Source: Candidatus Omnitrophota bacterium (GTDB lineage: Bacteria; Hinthialibacterota; Hinthialibacteria; OLB16). From it: a stretch of DNA of 35,931 bases. A model generated the notes under the pieces. That model was not told the origin of the DNA, did no database searches, and worked only from the letters and a program-made list of their open reading frames with translations. The position numbers were made by a program, and so were the translations under genes. Location: the NCBI GenBank assembly GCA_029261095.1, contig JAJDBZ010000381.1, forward strand, positions 1-35,931, written 5' to 3'. Numbering within the stretch: position 1 is the stretch's first letter; each line of letters opens with the position of its first letter. Below, piece after piece: positions 27,911 to 35,931 of this stretch.

Positions 27911-29638
27911 TTAGTCAACCAGTTCCTCTCCACCTAACTCTTGAACAAATTTGGAGAAATGCGTTATGCCGAAGTGTTCCCGCAACACGATATCGGCTAA
28001 TCCGAGTTTTTCACGGGCCGAAATGACTTTCTCTCGGTCTTTAGGAGTCAGCTCTCTTGAGTCGAGGACTTTACCCAGGGCCTGGGTCGATTCGGTCAGA
28101 GGTTCTAAAACATGGCCAGCAACTGCCTCGAATCGACCAGCCGTATTTCCGGATAAGATCCCAGACAGGCCGGTGGCCTTTGACCGAAGTTCCATCCCCC
28201 GGGAGGTGATCAAAAACTCGTGGAGATCTTTCGAATGGTCTGTCCCTACCATCTTCATAATCGCCAGAAATCGGTGAACTTTTCCGTTGATCTCCGCGAG
28301 AGAGAGTTGGATGACCGAATCGGCCAAGTAAGAGAAATCAAGACCCGAAGTCGAAAGCGCTCCGCTAATCTCAGCCGATTCATTGAGTGCAAGCGTCGTG
28401 ATGCCCGCCCTTCTGAGAAGAAGAACCAGGAGATGGACCATCTCGCGAAGTCGTTGGGAATCGTCAATTGAGGTACCCAAGTCGGAAATCGAATCAATGA
28501 CCATACAATCATAATGGTTACGGAGAATCCTGAGGGTTAGGTCTTGAACCAGCTTTTCTGGAATCAGACCGACCGGGGAAATGTATTTATAATCAAGTTG
28601 TTCTTTTTCTCGATAAGCCTTTAGATCGAGGCCGAAGGAGTCGGATGCTCCAAGAAAACGTTCTTCTGTTTCTTGGAAAGACAAATGGAAAGCACGTTTG
28701 CCGGAACTAAGGTTTGAGTGTAGAAAATGACGACCGAATGTGGTCTTCCCCGTCCCTGAGTACCCGACGAGCATGTTCAGGGATGGGGTCTCGAATCCAC
28801 CCCCAATCAGGGTGTCCAGGCCAGGCACTTCAGTCGGAATTCGGGTTGGGATAAAACATTTCGGAGCAAAGACTTTTTCAATATCGACAGGGCGGAGGTG
28901 AGGAAACACCTGAATGCCATCGGTCTGAAACTCGAATGGGTGGACCCCTGATATGTGTTTTTGCCCACGCGTTTTCCGGATTTGAATGCCGCGCTCGTTT
29001 TCGACCGCTGATGAAGACGGTTGGTTCGTCAATCTAATTGAAGCATCGACCGCATATTCCTCGAAAGAAACCGACTGCCCCGGGCCTGGATCGAGTTCCT
29101 TTACTAAGATGGTATTGACCCCTTTAATCTTGAGATTGTTGAGAATGCGATGGAGAATCTCGCGGAGTTCAGATTCTTTATTGGTGACCCGTTTGAAATG
29201 GCTGACACTGTCAATCACCAATCGTTTTGCCCCCATGTCATCGACGATCCGCCCGATCAGGTCATCCTTTCCGGAGAAACTCTCGACAACCTTTCTCGGG
29301 TCAGTCCAAATTACACGGAGTCGGTTCTCTTTTTCGAGAGCAGCGAGATCGAACCCATAGTCGGCATATTCCTGATAGATTTGTGTAGGAAACTCTTCGA
29401 ACGCCACCAGAATTCCGGGCTCGTTGTAGATCTTCGCTCCATGGTGAAGGATCTGAACGCCGACCGTGCTTTTACCGGACCCAGGAGGCCCCTCGATCAG
29501 AAGGGAGTTGGAACGATTGATCCCACCGGACAGAAGGTGATCGAGTCCCTTGATCCCGGTAGGCATCCGGCGTGCGAGAAGGTCGTCTCGTACCTTCTGG
29601 GCTCCAGTTTTAGTCTCGTGATCCCGCATTCTATTCAT
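27911..29638 (-). CDS. Double-RecA-domain KaiC-like ATPase
   Basis: Two Walker A motifs (IEGPPGSGKST, VGYSGTGKTT), two Walker B motifs (LVIDSVSHF, MVIDSISDL), each with a KaiC-type GLDxLxxGG start (GLDHLLSGGI, GLDTLIGGGF). Confidence 0.93.
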   Translation of the reverse strand: MNRMRDHETKTGAQKVRDDLLARRMPTGIKGLDHLLSGGINRSNSLLIEGPPGSGKSTVGVQILHHGAKIYNEPGILVAFEEFPTQIYQEYADYGFDLAALEKENRLRVIWTDPRKVVESFSGKDDLIGRIVDDMGAKRLVIDSVSHFKRVTNKESELREILHRILNNLKIKGVNTILVKELDPGPGQSVSFEEYAVDASIRLTNQPSSSAVENERGIQIRKTRGQKHISGVHPFEFQTDGIQVFPHLRPVDIEKVFAPKCFIPTRIPTEVPGLDTLIGGGFETPSLNMLVGYSGTGKTTFGRHFLHSNLSSGKRAFHLSFQETEERFLGASDSFGLDLKAYREKEQLDYKYISPVGLIPEKLVQDLTLRILRNHYDCMVIDSISDLGTSIDDSQRLREMVHLLVLLLRRAGITTLALNESAEISGALSTSGLDFSYLADSVIQLSLAEINGKVHRFLAIMKMVGTDHSKDLHEFLITSRGMELRSKATGLSGILSGNTAGRFEAVAGHVLEPLTESTQALGKVLDSRELTPKDREKVISAREKLGLADIVLREHFGITHFSKFVQELGGEELVD

Positions 29639-29672
29639 TCCCTTCCCTTCGGGGTTTGTGCATCTCTAGCCC

Positions 29673-31391
29673 TCATGCTCGCCCCAAGAGACCGACTCTT
29701 TCGATTTCCGGCAAGCTCGAAACTCCGCTGACCACGAGATCTCTCGCGACATCTTTCAGGGGTACCATCCCTTCTTTAGTCGCAACACGTTTGATTTCAA
29801 GATTAGCTCCTCGTTCCACGATGAGCTCATGAATGGATTCCTCCACCATCAAGAGTTCGTATATCCCTTGTCGGCCGCGGTATCCCGTTCCGCCGCATTT
29901 CGCGCAGCCTTTGGGGACGTGGATCTGATTGAGGTCAGCCACCTGAAGACGGGCCTGTTCGGTTTTGGTGGGTGCTTTAGCTTCTTTGCAGTCGGCGCAA
30001 AGAACACGGACGAGTCTTTGTGCAAGAACGGCACGGAGAGCTGCAGTGAGCAAGTAGGGTTCGACTCCCATGTCGATGAGACGAGTAATTGCGGATATCG
30101 CGTCGTTGGTGTGGAGTGTGCTGAACATCTTGTGGCCGGTCAGGGCTGCCCGGCAGGCGATTTCGGCCGTTTCGAAATCTCTGATCTCACCGACGAGGAC
30201 TGTGTCCGGATCCTGCCTGAGTATCGAACGAAGTCCAGATTGGAAGGTCAACCCAGCTTTGGGATGGATTTGAACCTGTGTAATCCCATCCATTTCGTAT
30301 TCCACAGGATCCTCGAGTGTGATGATATTCGTGGATCCGCGGTCCAAACTTGCAATCGAAGCGTAGAGCGTCGTTGTCTTGCCGCTACCCGTGGGGCCAG
30401 TCACCAATATCATTCCCAGTGGGAGGTCCACAACATTCTGCCACTTTTCGAGCAATTCGGGCGGCATCTTAATGTTCTCGAGTTCGAGCAACGAATCGTC
30501 TTTGGTTAGCAGGCGGATGACGATTTTCTCTCCCCATCTTGAGGGTAAGGAAGAGACACGACAGTCGACCAGCCCTTTTATGGGGTGTTCGAAGGATGTC
30601 CGTCCATCTTGCGGAATTCTACGTTCGGCAATGTCCATTCCCGAAACAATCTTGATTCGACTGATTAATGTTGGAGTCATCTCTTCGGGAAAAAGGCATG
30701 CTACTTGAAGGATTCCATCGACCCGAAATCGGACCGTCAGTCGTTCGTTGCCCGGTTCGAAATGAATATCGGTAACATCCAAATCGGCGGCTCTTTGAAG
30801 AATCTGTTTAGAAAGGTCTGTCGCACCGATTTCCTCTTTCATGACCTCTGGGAAGAGAGGTTTCACGCCACTCTCGAAGACGTTTCCAAACAACGACTTT
30901 TTTTTGTCATCCGTGGTTTCTTTGGATTTCAGCTCTTTGGTCAGAGTGCCATACCAGCGTTGAATCGCGGCATGTATCTCGGACTGTGTGGAGACATGGA
31001 TGTCGAGTTTACATTCCGATGCGATCCTCAAATCCTCGATCGCTCGCTGGTTATCCGGACAGGCGATTGCGACCTCGAGGACTCCCGCCTCTTTTTTTAT
31101 GGGGAAGGCCTCGTACCGGCGAGCCATGCGGTCGGGTATGAGCAGTAGTGCGGAGGGTTCGGGTTTGACTTTTCTGAGATCGATTGCGGGATGAAAAAAG
31201 TAGTTTTCCAGGGTCTTGAGAATCTCTTCGTGGGTGAAAACCCCCTCTTGGAGCGCGACAGCATCGAACGGAACCGACGAACCGTTGGAGGAACCGATCA
31301 GTTCCTCTACTACGGTTGGCTCTAACAGACGCCGCTCAGTAACGATTCTCAGGAAGACGTCGTCTTCGCTGGCAACTTCGAGTGTCATCAT
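29673..31391 (-). CDS. GspE/PilB-family type II secretion / type IV pilus assembly ATPase
   Basis: ORF 29673..31436; start likely at MMTLEVAS (31391 or 31388). VTGPTGSGKTTTLYASIA, TLEDPVEYEMDGITQVQ, GLTFQSGLRSILRQDPDTVLVGEIRDFETAEIACRAALTGHKMFSTLHTNDA, CADC...CAKCGGTGYRGRQGIYELL. Confidence 0.95.
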   Translation of the reverse strand: MMTLEVASEDDVFLRIVTERRLLEPTVVEELIGSSNGSSVPFDAVALQEGVFTHEEILKTLENYFFHPAIDLRKVKPEPSALLLIPDRMARRYEAFPIKKEAGVLEVAIACPDNQRAIEDLRIASECKLDIHVSTQSEIHAAIQRWYGTLTKELKSKETTDDKKKSLFGNVFESGVKPLFPEVMKEEIGATDLSKQILQRAADLDVTDIHFEPGNERLTVRFRVDGILQVACLFPEEMTPTLISRIKIVSGMDIAERRIPQDGRTSFEHPIKGLVDCRVSSLPSRWGEKIVIRLLTKDDSLLELENIKMPPELLEKWQNVVDLPLGMILVTGPTGSGKTTTLYASIASLDRGSTNIITLEDPVEYEMDGITQVQIHPKAGLTFQSGLRSILRQDPDTVLVGEIRDFETAEIACRAALTGHKMFSTLHTNDAISAITRLIDMGVEPYLLTAALRAVLAQRLVRVLCADCKEAKAPTKTEQARLQVADLNQIHVPKGCAKCGGTGYRGRQGIYELLMVEESIHELIVERGANLEIKRVATKEGMVPLKDVARDLVVSGVSSLPEIERVGLLGRA

Positions 31392-31493
31392 GTTTCCCTG
31401 TGAGTGAATACCATCCCTCAGGGTGTATGATATCAAAGTTATGTCGTTTTAGTCAAGTTACACGTAAAAGCAAATCTTGATGGATAGGCAATA

Positions 31494-32240
31494 TTAGGTA
31501 TGTTTTTTCGAATGGAGCACATTCGTTTGAATTTGGATAAGTTCGCGGATTCCTTTCTCCGCTAATCCCAAGAATTGTTCCAGTTGGTCTCGCGAAAACG
31601 TTGTGGATTCGCCAGTCCCCTGAATCTCCACGAACTCACCGTTTTCGGTCATGACCACATTCATGTCGACACCCGCCAAACTGTCCTCCGAATAGCAGAG
31701 ATCGAGGAGGGGGTTCCCGTCCACCAATCCGACACTGACCGCTGCAATTTTTTCGCGGATGGGCCACTTCTCGAAAGCACCGGCAGAATGCATCAGTTCA
31801 CAAGCCTCCCAGAAGGCCACCAGTGCCCCGGTGATCGCCGCGGTCCGTGTCCCTCCATCGGCCTGAATGACATCGCAGTCAATGTTGACAAGACGCTGGC
31901 CTAAGGCCGCAGGATCAGTGATGGCCCTTAGCGAACGACCGATAAGACGTTGGATCTCAGCGGTCCGTCCTTTCGGTTTGCCGCCATCTCGATTGATCCG
32001 GCTTTTGGAAGACTTTGGAAGCATGCCATATTCCGCAGTCACCCAGCCTTGACCATCGGGTAACCAGTTGGGTGTGCTCTCCGAAAAGCTGGCTGTACAC
32101 AGAACCTTGGTCTTTCCAAACTCGATCCAACAAGAACCCTCAGCAGTTTCGAGAAAGGACTTTTGAATCTTGATAGGGCGTAGTTCGTCTGCTAGACGAC
32201 CATCTTGGCGTGGAGTCATTGTCATAGTGTCTCGGGTCAA
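31494..32240 (-). CDS. rph: Ribonuclease PH
   Basis: FGKTKVLCTASF, GWVTAEYGMLPKSS, EIQRLIGRSLRA, CDVIQADGGTRTAAITGALVA, DLCYSEDSLAGVDMNVVMTENGEFVEIQGTGE. Confidence 0.96.
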   Translation of the reverse strand: MTRDTMTMTPRQDGRLADELRPIKIQKSFLETAEGSCWIEFGKTKVLCTASFSESTPNWLPDGQGWVTAEYGMLPKSSKSRINRDGGKPKGRTAEIQRLIGRSLRAITDPAALGQRLVNIDCDVIQADGGTRTAAITGALVAFWEACELMHSAGAFEKWPIREKIAAVSVGLVDGNPLLDLCYSEDSLAGVDMNVVMTENGEFVEIQGTGESTTFSRDQLEQFLGLAEKGIRELIQIQTNVLHSKKHT

Positions 32241-33091
32241 CCTCCAACAAATTCAAGTTCGACGGGGTTGGGGATGAGTCCTTTCTCATAGCCTTTCCGT
32301 AGAAGTGTACGGATCGCTTCTCTACCCCGGTCACCATAGTCAAGTGTCCAGTGGTTGACATACATCCCGACAAACTCATCCGCCAAATCCGCTTCCATAT
32401 CTCTTGCCCAGGACAGGGCATATTGAACCGCCTCTTCCCGGTGATCGAGCGAATACTGGATTGATTCTGTCAGTAGATCGGAAACCTCTTCCATGGTCTT
32501 CTTCCCGAAATCCTTGCGGATAGTGTTGGCGCCTAGTGGAAGGGGGAGTCCTGTATCTTCCTGCCACCAAACCCCAAGATCGACAATCAGTTTGAGACCC
32601 CTTTGGTTCCAGGTGAGTTGCCCCTCGTGAATGATGAGACCCGCATCCGATTTACCACTTTCGACATGCTCGAAAATCTGATCGAATGGGACGACCTCAT
32701 AGTCGAATTTCCCGATGCAGAGCGAAAGGGCCAGGAACGCGGTTGTCATGGTCCCGGGGACAGCAATCTTGTGGTCTGCCAGATTATCAAGAGTGATATC
32801 CTGGTTGGTGACCACCATGGGGCCATATCCATCTCCCATACTGGAACCGCTTGGAAGCAGGGCATACTTGTCCAGAACACTGGCGTAAGCATGGACACTA
32901 ATTGCGGTGATATCCAGTTCCCCTTTCATCGCTCGGCGGTTCAGGGTTTCGATATCCTGGAGGACATGTTCGAAGGAGTACCCTCTCTGGTCGATCTTGT
33001 CCTTCGCTAAGGCATAAAACATGAATGCGTCATCTGGATCGGGGCTGTGGCCCAGGGTCAAATGATGGGTCATGGTCGAATTTCTCTCCAA
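32237..33091 (-). CDS. mqnD: 1,4-dihydroxy-6-naphthoate synthase-like (futalosine-pathway menaquinone biosynthesis)
   Basis: LTLGHSPDPDDAFMFYAL, LDITAISVHAYASVLDKYALLPSGSSMGDGYGPMVV, LPLPLGANTIRKDF. An alternative start is MTHH at 33073. Confidence 0.9.
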   Translation of the reverse strand: MERNSTMTHHLTLGHSPDPDDAFMFYALAKDKIDQRGYSFEHVLQDIETLNRRAMKGELDITAISVHAYASVLDKYALLPSGSSMGDGYGPMVVTNQDITLDNLADHKIAVPGTMTTAFLALSLCIGKFDYEVVPFDQIFEHVESGKSDAGLIIHEGQLTWNQRGLKLIVDLGVWWQEDTGLPLPLGANTIRKDFGKKTMEEVSDLLTESIQYSLDHREEAVQYALSWARDMEADLADEFVGMYVNHWTLDYGDRGREAIRTLLRKGYEKGLIPNPVELEFVGG

Positions 33092-33194
33092 AATCTATAG
33101 AAAATCGTCAGGTGCAAAGCAGGGATAGTGCCTGAAAGGCGGAGTGATTTTAAGGGTGGGGGACCGAGCTGGATTGGAATGGACAATAAATAGT

Positions 33195-35009
33195 TCAGAA
33201 TCGATAGGTCGCCTCAAGTCCCACATTGAACGTGGAAGACTCGTTTTCGTCAAATGTATCAAAGAACTGCTTCGAATGAGAAACGGTGAGGGAGAACTGG
33301 AGGCTTTCTTTGGGGATATAATCGACAGAAAGGGATGAGTATGTCCCTGTAAAATCAGCGATCCGGGGAAAGTCGAAGAGATAAAATGCGGTCGCGCCTG
33401 TCTCTCCTTCGGGGAACCATCGGTGGTAAACATCCTCAAACAGGTTGACTCGCCATTGGTCGTTAGGAAACCAGGAGACCGAAAAATTCATCCCTGCTTC
33501 ACGATAATCTCCATCCGATTTGTCGCGCGGAAGACGTGGGTCGAGAGGGATGTCATCGGGGACCTCTCCAAAATGAAAGACCTGACCAAATCGCGGCTCA
33601 ACCGTTACAAAGAGTTCAGTTCCCTTTGAGTACTCATAGAGCCGGGCCAACTCAGCCCGGAGGGCGTTCGAATTGAGGTCTTCAGTCGTCGGATAGAAAC
33701 GAGGTTCCATTGTAAGCCGCCATCCTTTGGAAAAGGAATCGTTCAATCTCCTCCTACAAGTCGCAGTCCAGACAGAAATGAATTCGTCTTCCTCGCTCCC
33801 CGGTTGGTTGTAGTCTCGGTAGTAGAAATCCCCATCGAAATCGAAGCTGACGTCATCGTCCAGGGTGAAGACATGAGTCAGAAGACGATGCTCCCAATAG
33901 TCCTGGCTACTGTTATCGGAATCGAAACGGCTCTCGCGTGTCAACTCATACCCGATATCCACCCACTTATCGAACCCTTCTCGATAGTTCCATTCCGAAA
34001 TCAGAGTTCCTCGAATAAACCCATCGTCTCTGTCGGCTTCATATTCATGCCGTAGGTCTATTTCGAATCCACGCTGCCACTCCCACTCGTCTGAGAGTTT
34101 CTGAATGTACCTTGCTTCGAAGTCGTTCTGGACAAAAGAATCTCCTTGGTCATTTTGGAAGACTTTCCAGATCGATCGATTGTCCCACCAGAATCGATCC
34201 CCACTTGGCAAGTCGCGCTTCACAGTGAAATTCATCTCCTCGTAGAAGAAGTCCTGGTTCAATTCGATTTCGTTCTCGAAGTATAAGTGGCGCTCAGAGT
34301 CGAGGTCTCCGGATTCGACATAGTTCCAACTGACGAAACGTCCTATTTGCCTTTCCGTTCGCCTCGGCGCCTCGAATTCCGAAGTTGCATGGAAGACAAA
34401 CTGGTCGTAGTCGACTCCTGTACGAAGTGTCTGGTTGACCTCAAGGTCGGGGTAATGCGGTTTCATATCCTTGCCCAACGAATCCATGGTCGAATCGGGG
34501 GAGATCGAAATCTCTTCCGACTCCAATTGGAGAAGCCATGCCTCATAGTCGAGGAGAGTTTCATCAGTTACATCCGCCAAAAGATCGGGTGCCTGTTCAA
34601 GTATGGATTTGTCTTCTGTCGGAATCGACTCCAACAAACGATCGATCTTGTCAAAACTATCTTCGGTTTGTTTGAGAAGAACACTTTTGGAAGGATAAAG
34701 CAGAGCCCGGTCTCCCACCCTAACAGCGGACATAGTCTGTCGGTTTTCCTCACGGACATTAATATCGGATTCTGAGAGTTTATTGGTCACTCGAAAATCT
34801 ACTGGTCCTTGCCTCGATTGTATGAAACCCAGGGATCCAGTCGAAAGTTCGGTGGTAACCGAGAACCTGAGGGTCGCTTGTCCCCGGTCTGGCCGGACCT
34901 CTAGGACCCTCCCAGGTAGGAGGTCGGATTGGGTCCAGGCCGATTCAAGAACCAGGGTAATGGAAAGGATTGTGATGACTGCTAGCGCGGACCGTGCATT
35001 CACAAACAT
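33195..35009 (-). CDS. Putative secreted/outer-membrane beta-barrel protein of unknown function
   Basis: ORF 33195..35096; internal start MFVNARSALAVITILSITLVLESAWTQ gives a signal peptide. C-terminal half has alternating aromatic strands and ends ...VGLEATYRF (terminal Phe). Confidence 0.7.
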   Translation of the reverse strand: MFVNARSALAVITILSITLVLESAWTQSDLLPGRVLEVRPDRGQATLRFSVTTELSTGSLGFIQSRQGPVDFRVTNKLSESDINVREENRQTMSAVRVGDRALLYPSKSVLLKQTEDSFDKIDRLLESIPTEDKSILEQAPDLLADVTDETLLDYEAWLLQLESEEISISPDSTMDSLGKDMKPHYPDLEVNQTLRTGVDYDQFVFHATSEFEAPRRTERQIGRFVSWNYVESGDLDSERHLYFENEIELNQDFFYEEMNFTVKRDLPSGDRFWWDNRSIWKVFQNDQGDSFVQNDFEARYIQKLSDEWEWQRGFEIDLRHEYEADRDDGFIRGTLISEWNYREGFDKWVDIGYELTRESRFDSDNSSQDYWEHRLLTHVFTLDDDVSFDFDGDFYYRDYNQPGSEEDEFISVWTATCRRRLNDSFSKGWRLTMEPRFYPTTEDLNSNALRAELARLYEYSKGTELFVTVEPRFGQVFHFGEVPDDIPLDPRLPRDKSDGDYREAGMNFSVSWFPNDQWRVNLFEDVYHRWFPEGETGATAFYLFDFPRIADFTGTYSSLSVDYIPKESLQFSLTVSHSKQFFDTFDENESSTFNVGLEATYRF

Positions 35010-35231
35010 CGACTTTTCGCTCTTACTCCTAGGTTCCCGTTCCATCAGATGCCGACTTACGAGGGTCGATTCAGAGTATCGACTGCTCGAAGCCACAACC
35101 AGAGTATGTCCAAAAATACCGAAAAATAAGGAGTGCCGGGTGAAGTTGGAGATCTTTTCAAAAAAACGGCATTCCCGCTTGTTCTATGCGTTTTCTCGGG
35201 GTTATACTCGGTGCGATGAGGAGGGATTGGC

Positions 35232-35423
35232 ATGGAGTGCGATCAGGAAAATCAGAATTTCGCGACCGATTCGGAAAATTATGGATTGGGTTTCCATAAA
35301 TGGCCACTGGGAATCGCGGTTGCGGTGACACTAGCCCTTTATGGGTTCATCTGGTTTTTCGTGGATTCCACTCCAACCTTTATCGATCCAATCCAATTAC
35401 CTCCTCCTCCAGGTAGTTTTTAA
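35232..35423 (+). CDS. Small single-pass membrane protein
   Basis: 63-aa ORF with TM segment GIAVAVTLALYGFIWFFV and a proline-rich tail LPPPPGSF; lies in the gap between divergent genes. Confidence 0.5.
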   Translation: MECDQENQNFATDSENYGLGFHKWPLGIAVAVTLALYGFIWFFVDSTPTFIDPIQLPPPPGSF

Positions 35424-35574
35424 ACCCCAAGGTGGGGGAGACGTTCTCGATCAATCGATCCAGAGAATCACAATCATGTGAATTCTTCTGGTTACAAAAA
35501 GTGTTTAACGGGCAATGTCTTCTAGAAGATTGGTCCTTTTTCCAGGAGGCTCGGTGTAAGCCGGAATAGCGGAA

Positions 35575-35931
35575 ATGGAAATCACGATCAAAAACAATTT
35601 GGACGAGATTTATTCTCTGGAACACACGATCCTGCAAAGAGTCGAAGAAGCGGGATACGAGGAGAGTTCCGCGTTCGCTATCCGTTTGGCTTTGGACGAG
35701 GCTCTGGTCAATGCCTACAAGCATGGCAACGCCGAAAACCCCGAGAAATCGGTACGCATTCGATACGAGATCGACGAGGAAAAAATCGATATCGAGATCG
35801 AAGACGAGGGAAAAGGATTCGATCAAACTCTTTTGCTCGACCCACGAACAGACGATCGCCTTCGAGAAACCAGCGGGCGGGGCATCTTCTTGATCCGTCA
35901 ATTCATGTCAAAAACCCTTTTCAATGACTAT
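35575..35931 (+). CDS. RsbW/SpoIIAB-like anti-sigma-factor-type HATPase domain protein, truncated by window end
   Basis: Translated by eye from ATG at 35575: MEITIKNNLDEIYSLEHTILQRVEEAGYEESSAFAIRLALDEALVNAYKHGNAENPEKSVRIRYEIDEEKIDIEIEDEGKGFDQ...RETSGRGIFLIRQFMSKTLFNDY; N-box EALVNAYKHG, G1 DEGKGFD, G2 GRGIFLIRQFM. Absent from the ORF track because there is no stop in the window. Confidence 0.88.
   Translation, partial: MEITIKNNLDEIYSLEHTILQRVEEAGYEESSAFAIRLALDEALVNAYKHGNAENPEKSVRIRYEIDEEKIDIEIEDEGKGFDQTLLLDPRTDDRLRETSGRGIFLIRQFMSKTLFNDY

Noticed and set aside
27911-29638. Complete Kai circadian clock locus
   Set aside because: Only a KaiC-like gene is present; no kaiA or kaiB in the window, and CII phosphosite residues are altered.
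31437-31493. tRNA or small RNA in intergenic gaps
   Set aside because: No cloverleaf or conserved TpsiC-like (GTTCRANNC) arrangement seen here or in the other larger gaps.
35380-35901. 173-aa minus-strand ORF near the right edge
   Set aside because: Antisense to a clear RsbW-like HATPase reading frame on the plus strand.

Overview
The 35.9 kb window is gene-dense, from a Gram-negative-type bacterium (heptosyltransferase, PilB-like ATPase, outer-membrane-barrel-like protein). The lineage cannot be assigned from the sequence alone. From left to right: (i) a three-gene operon of secreted proteins, two of them tandem paralogues followed by a kelch-like protein; (ii) a minus-strand cluster of nrdJ, ispF, DnaD-like and DnaC/DnaI-like genes; (iii) a coupled trio of CopD-like membrane protein, SRPBCC-like protein and polytopic membrane glycosyltransferase, followed by a KDPG aldolase; (iv) a secreted beta-helix/dockerin gene set in a repeat-rich island of inverted repeats, a 333-bp tandem duplication and several hairpin families; (v) a tightly coupled glycan operon (membrane GT with TPRs, two GT4, a histidine kinase, a GT9 heptosyltransferase); (vi) a minus-strand operon of a c-type-haem PVC-like dehydrogenase, an SGNH hydrolase and a histidine phosphatase; (vii) a PilB/GspE ATPase followed by a double-domain KaiC-like ATPase; (viii) RNase PH and MqnD; (ix) a putative outer-membrane barrel protein, a small membrane protein, and an RsbW-like ATPase that runs off the window and is missing from the ORF track. 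The two most interesting signals are the repeat island at 13.5-15.95 kb and the PilB-KaiC pair, which resembles the archaellum ArlI/ArlH pairing. All family calls were made by eye from motifs; no searches were run.
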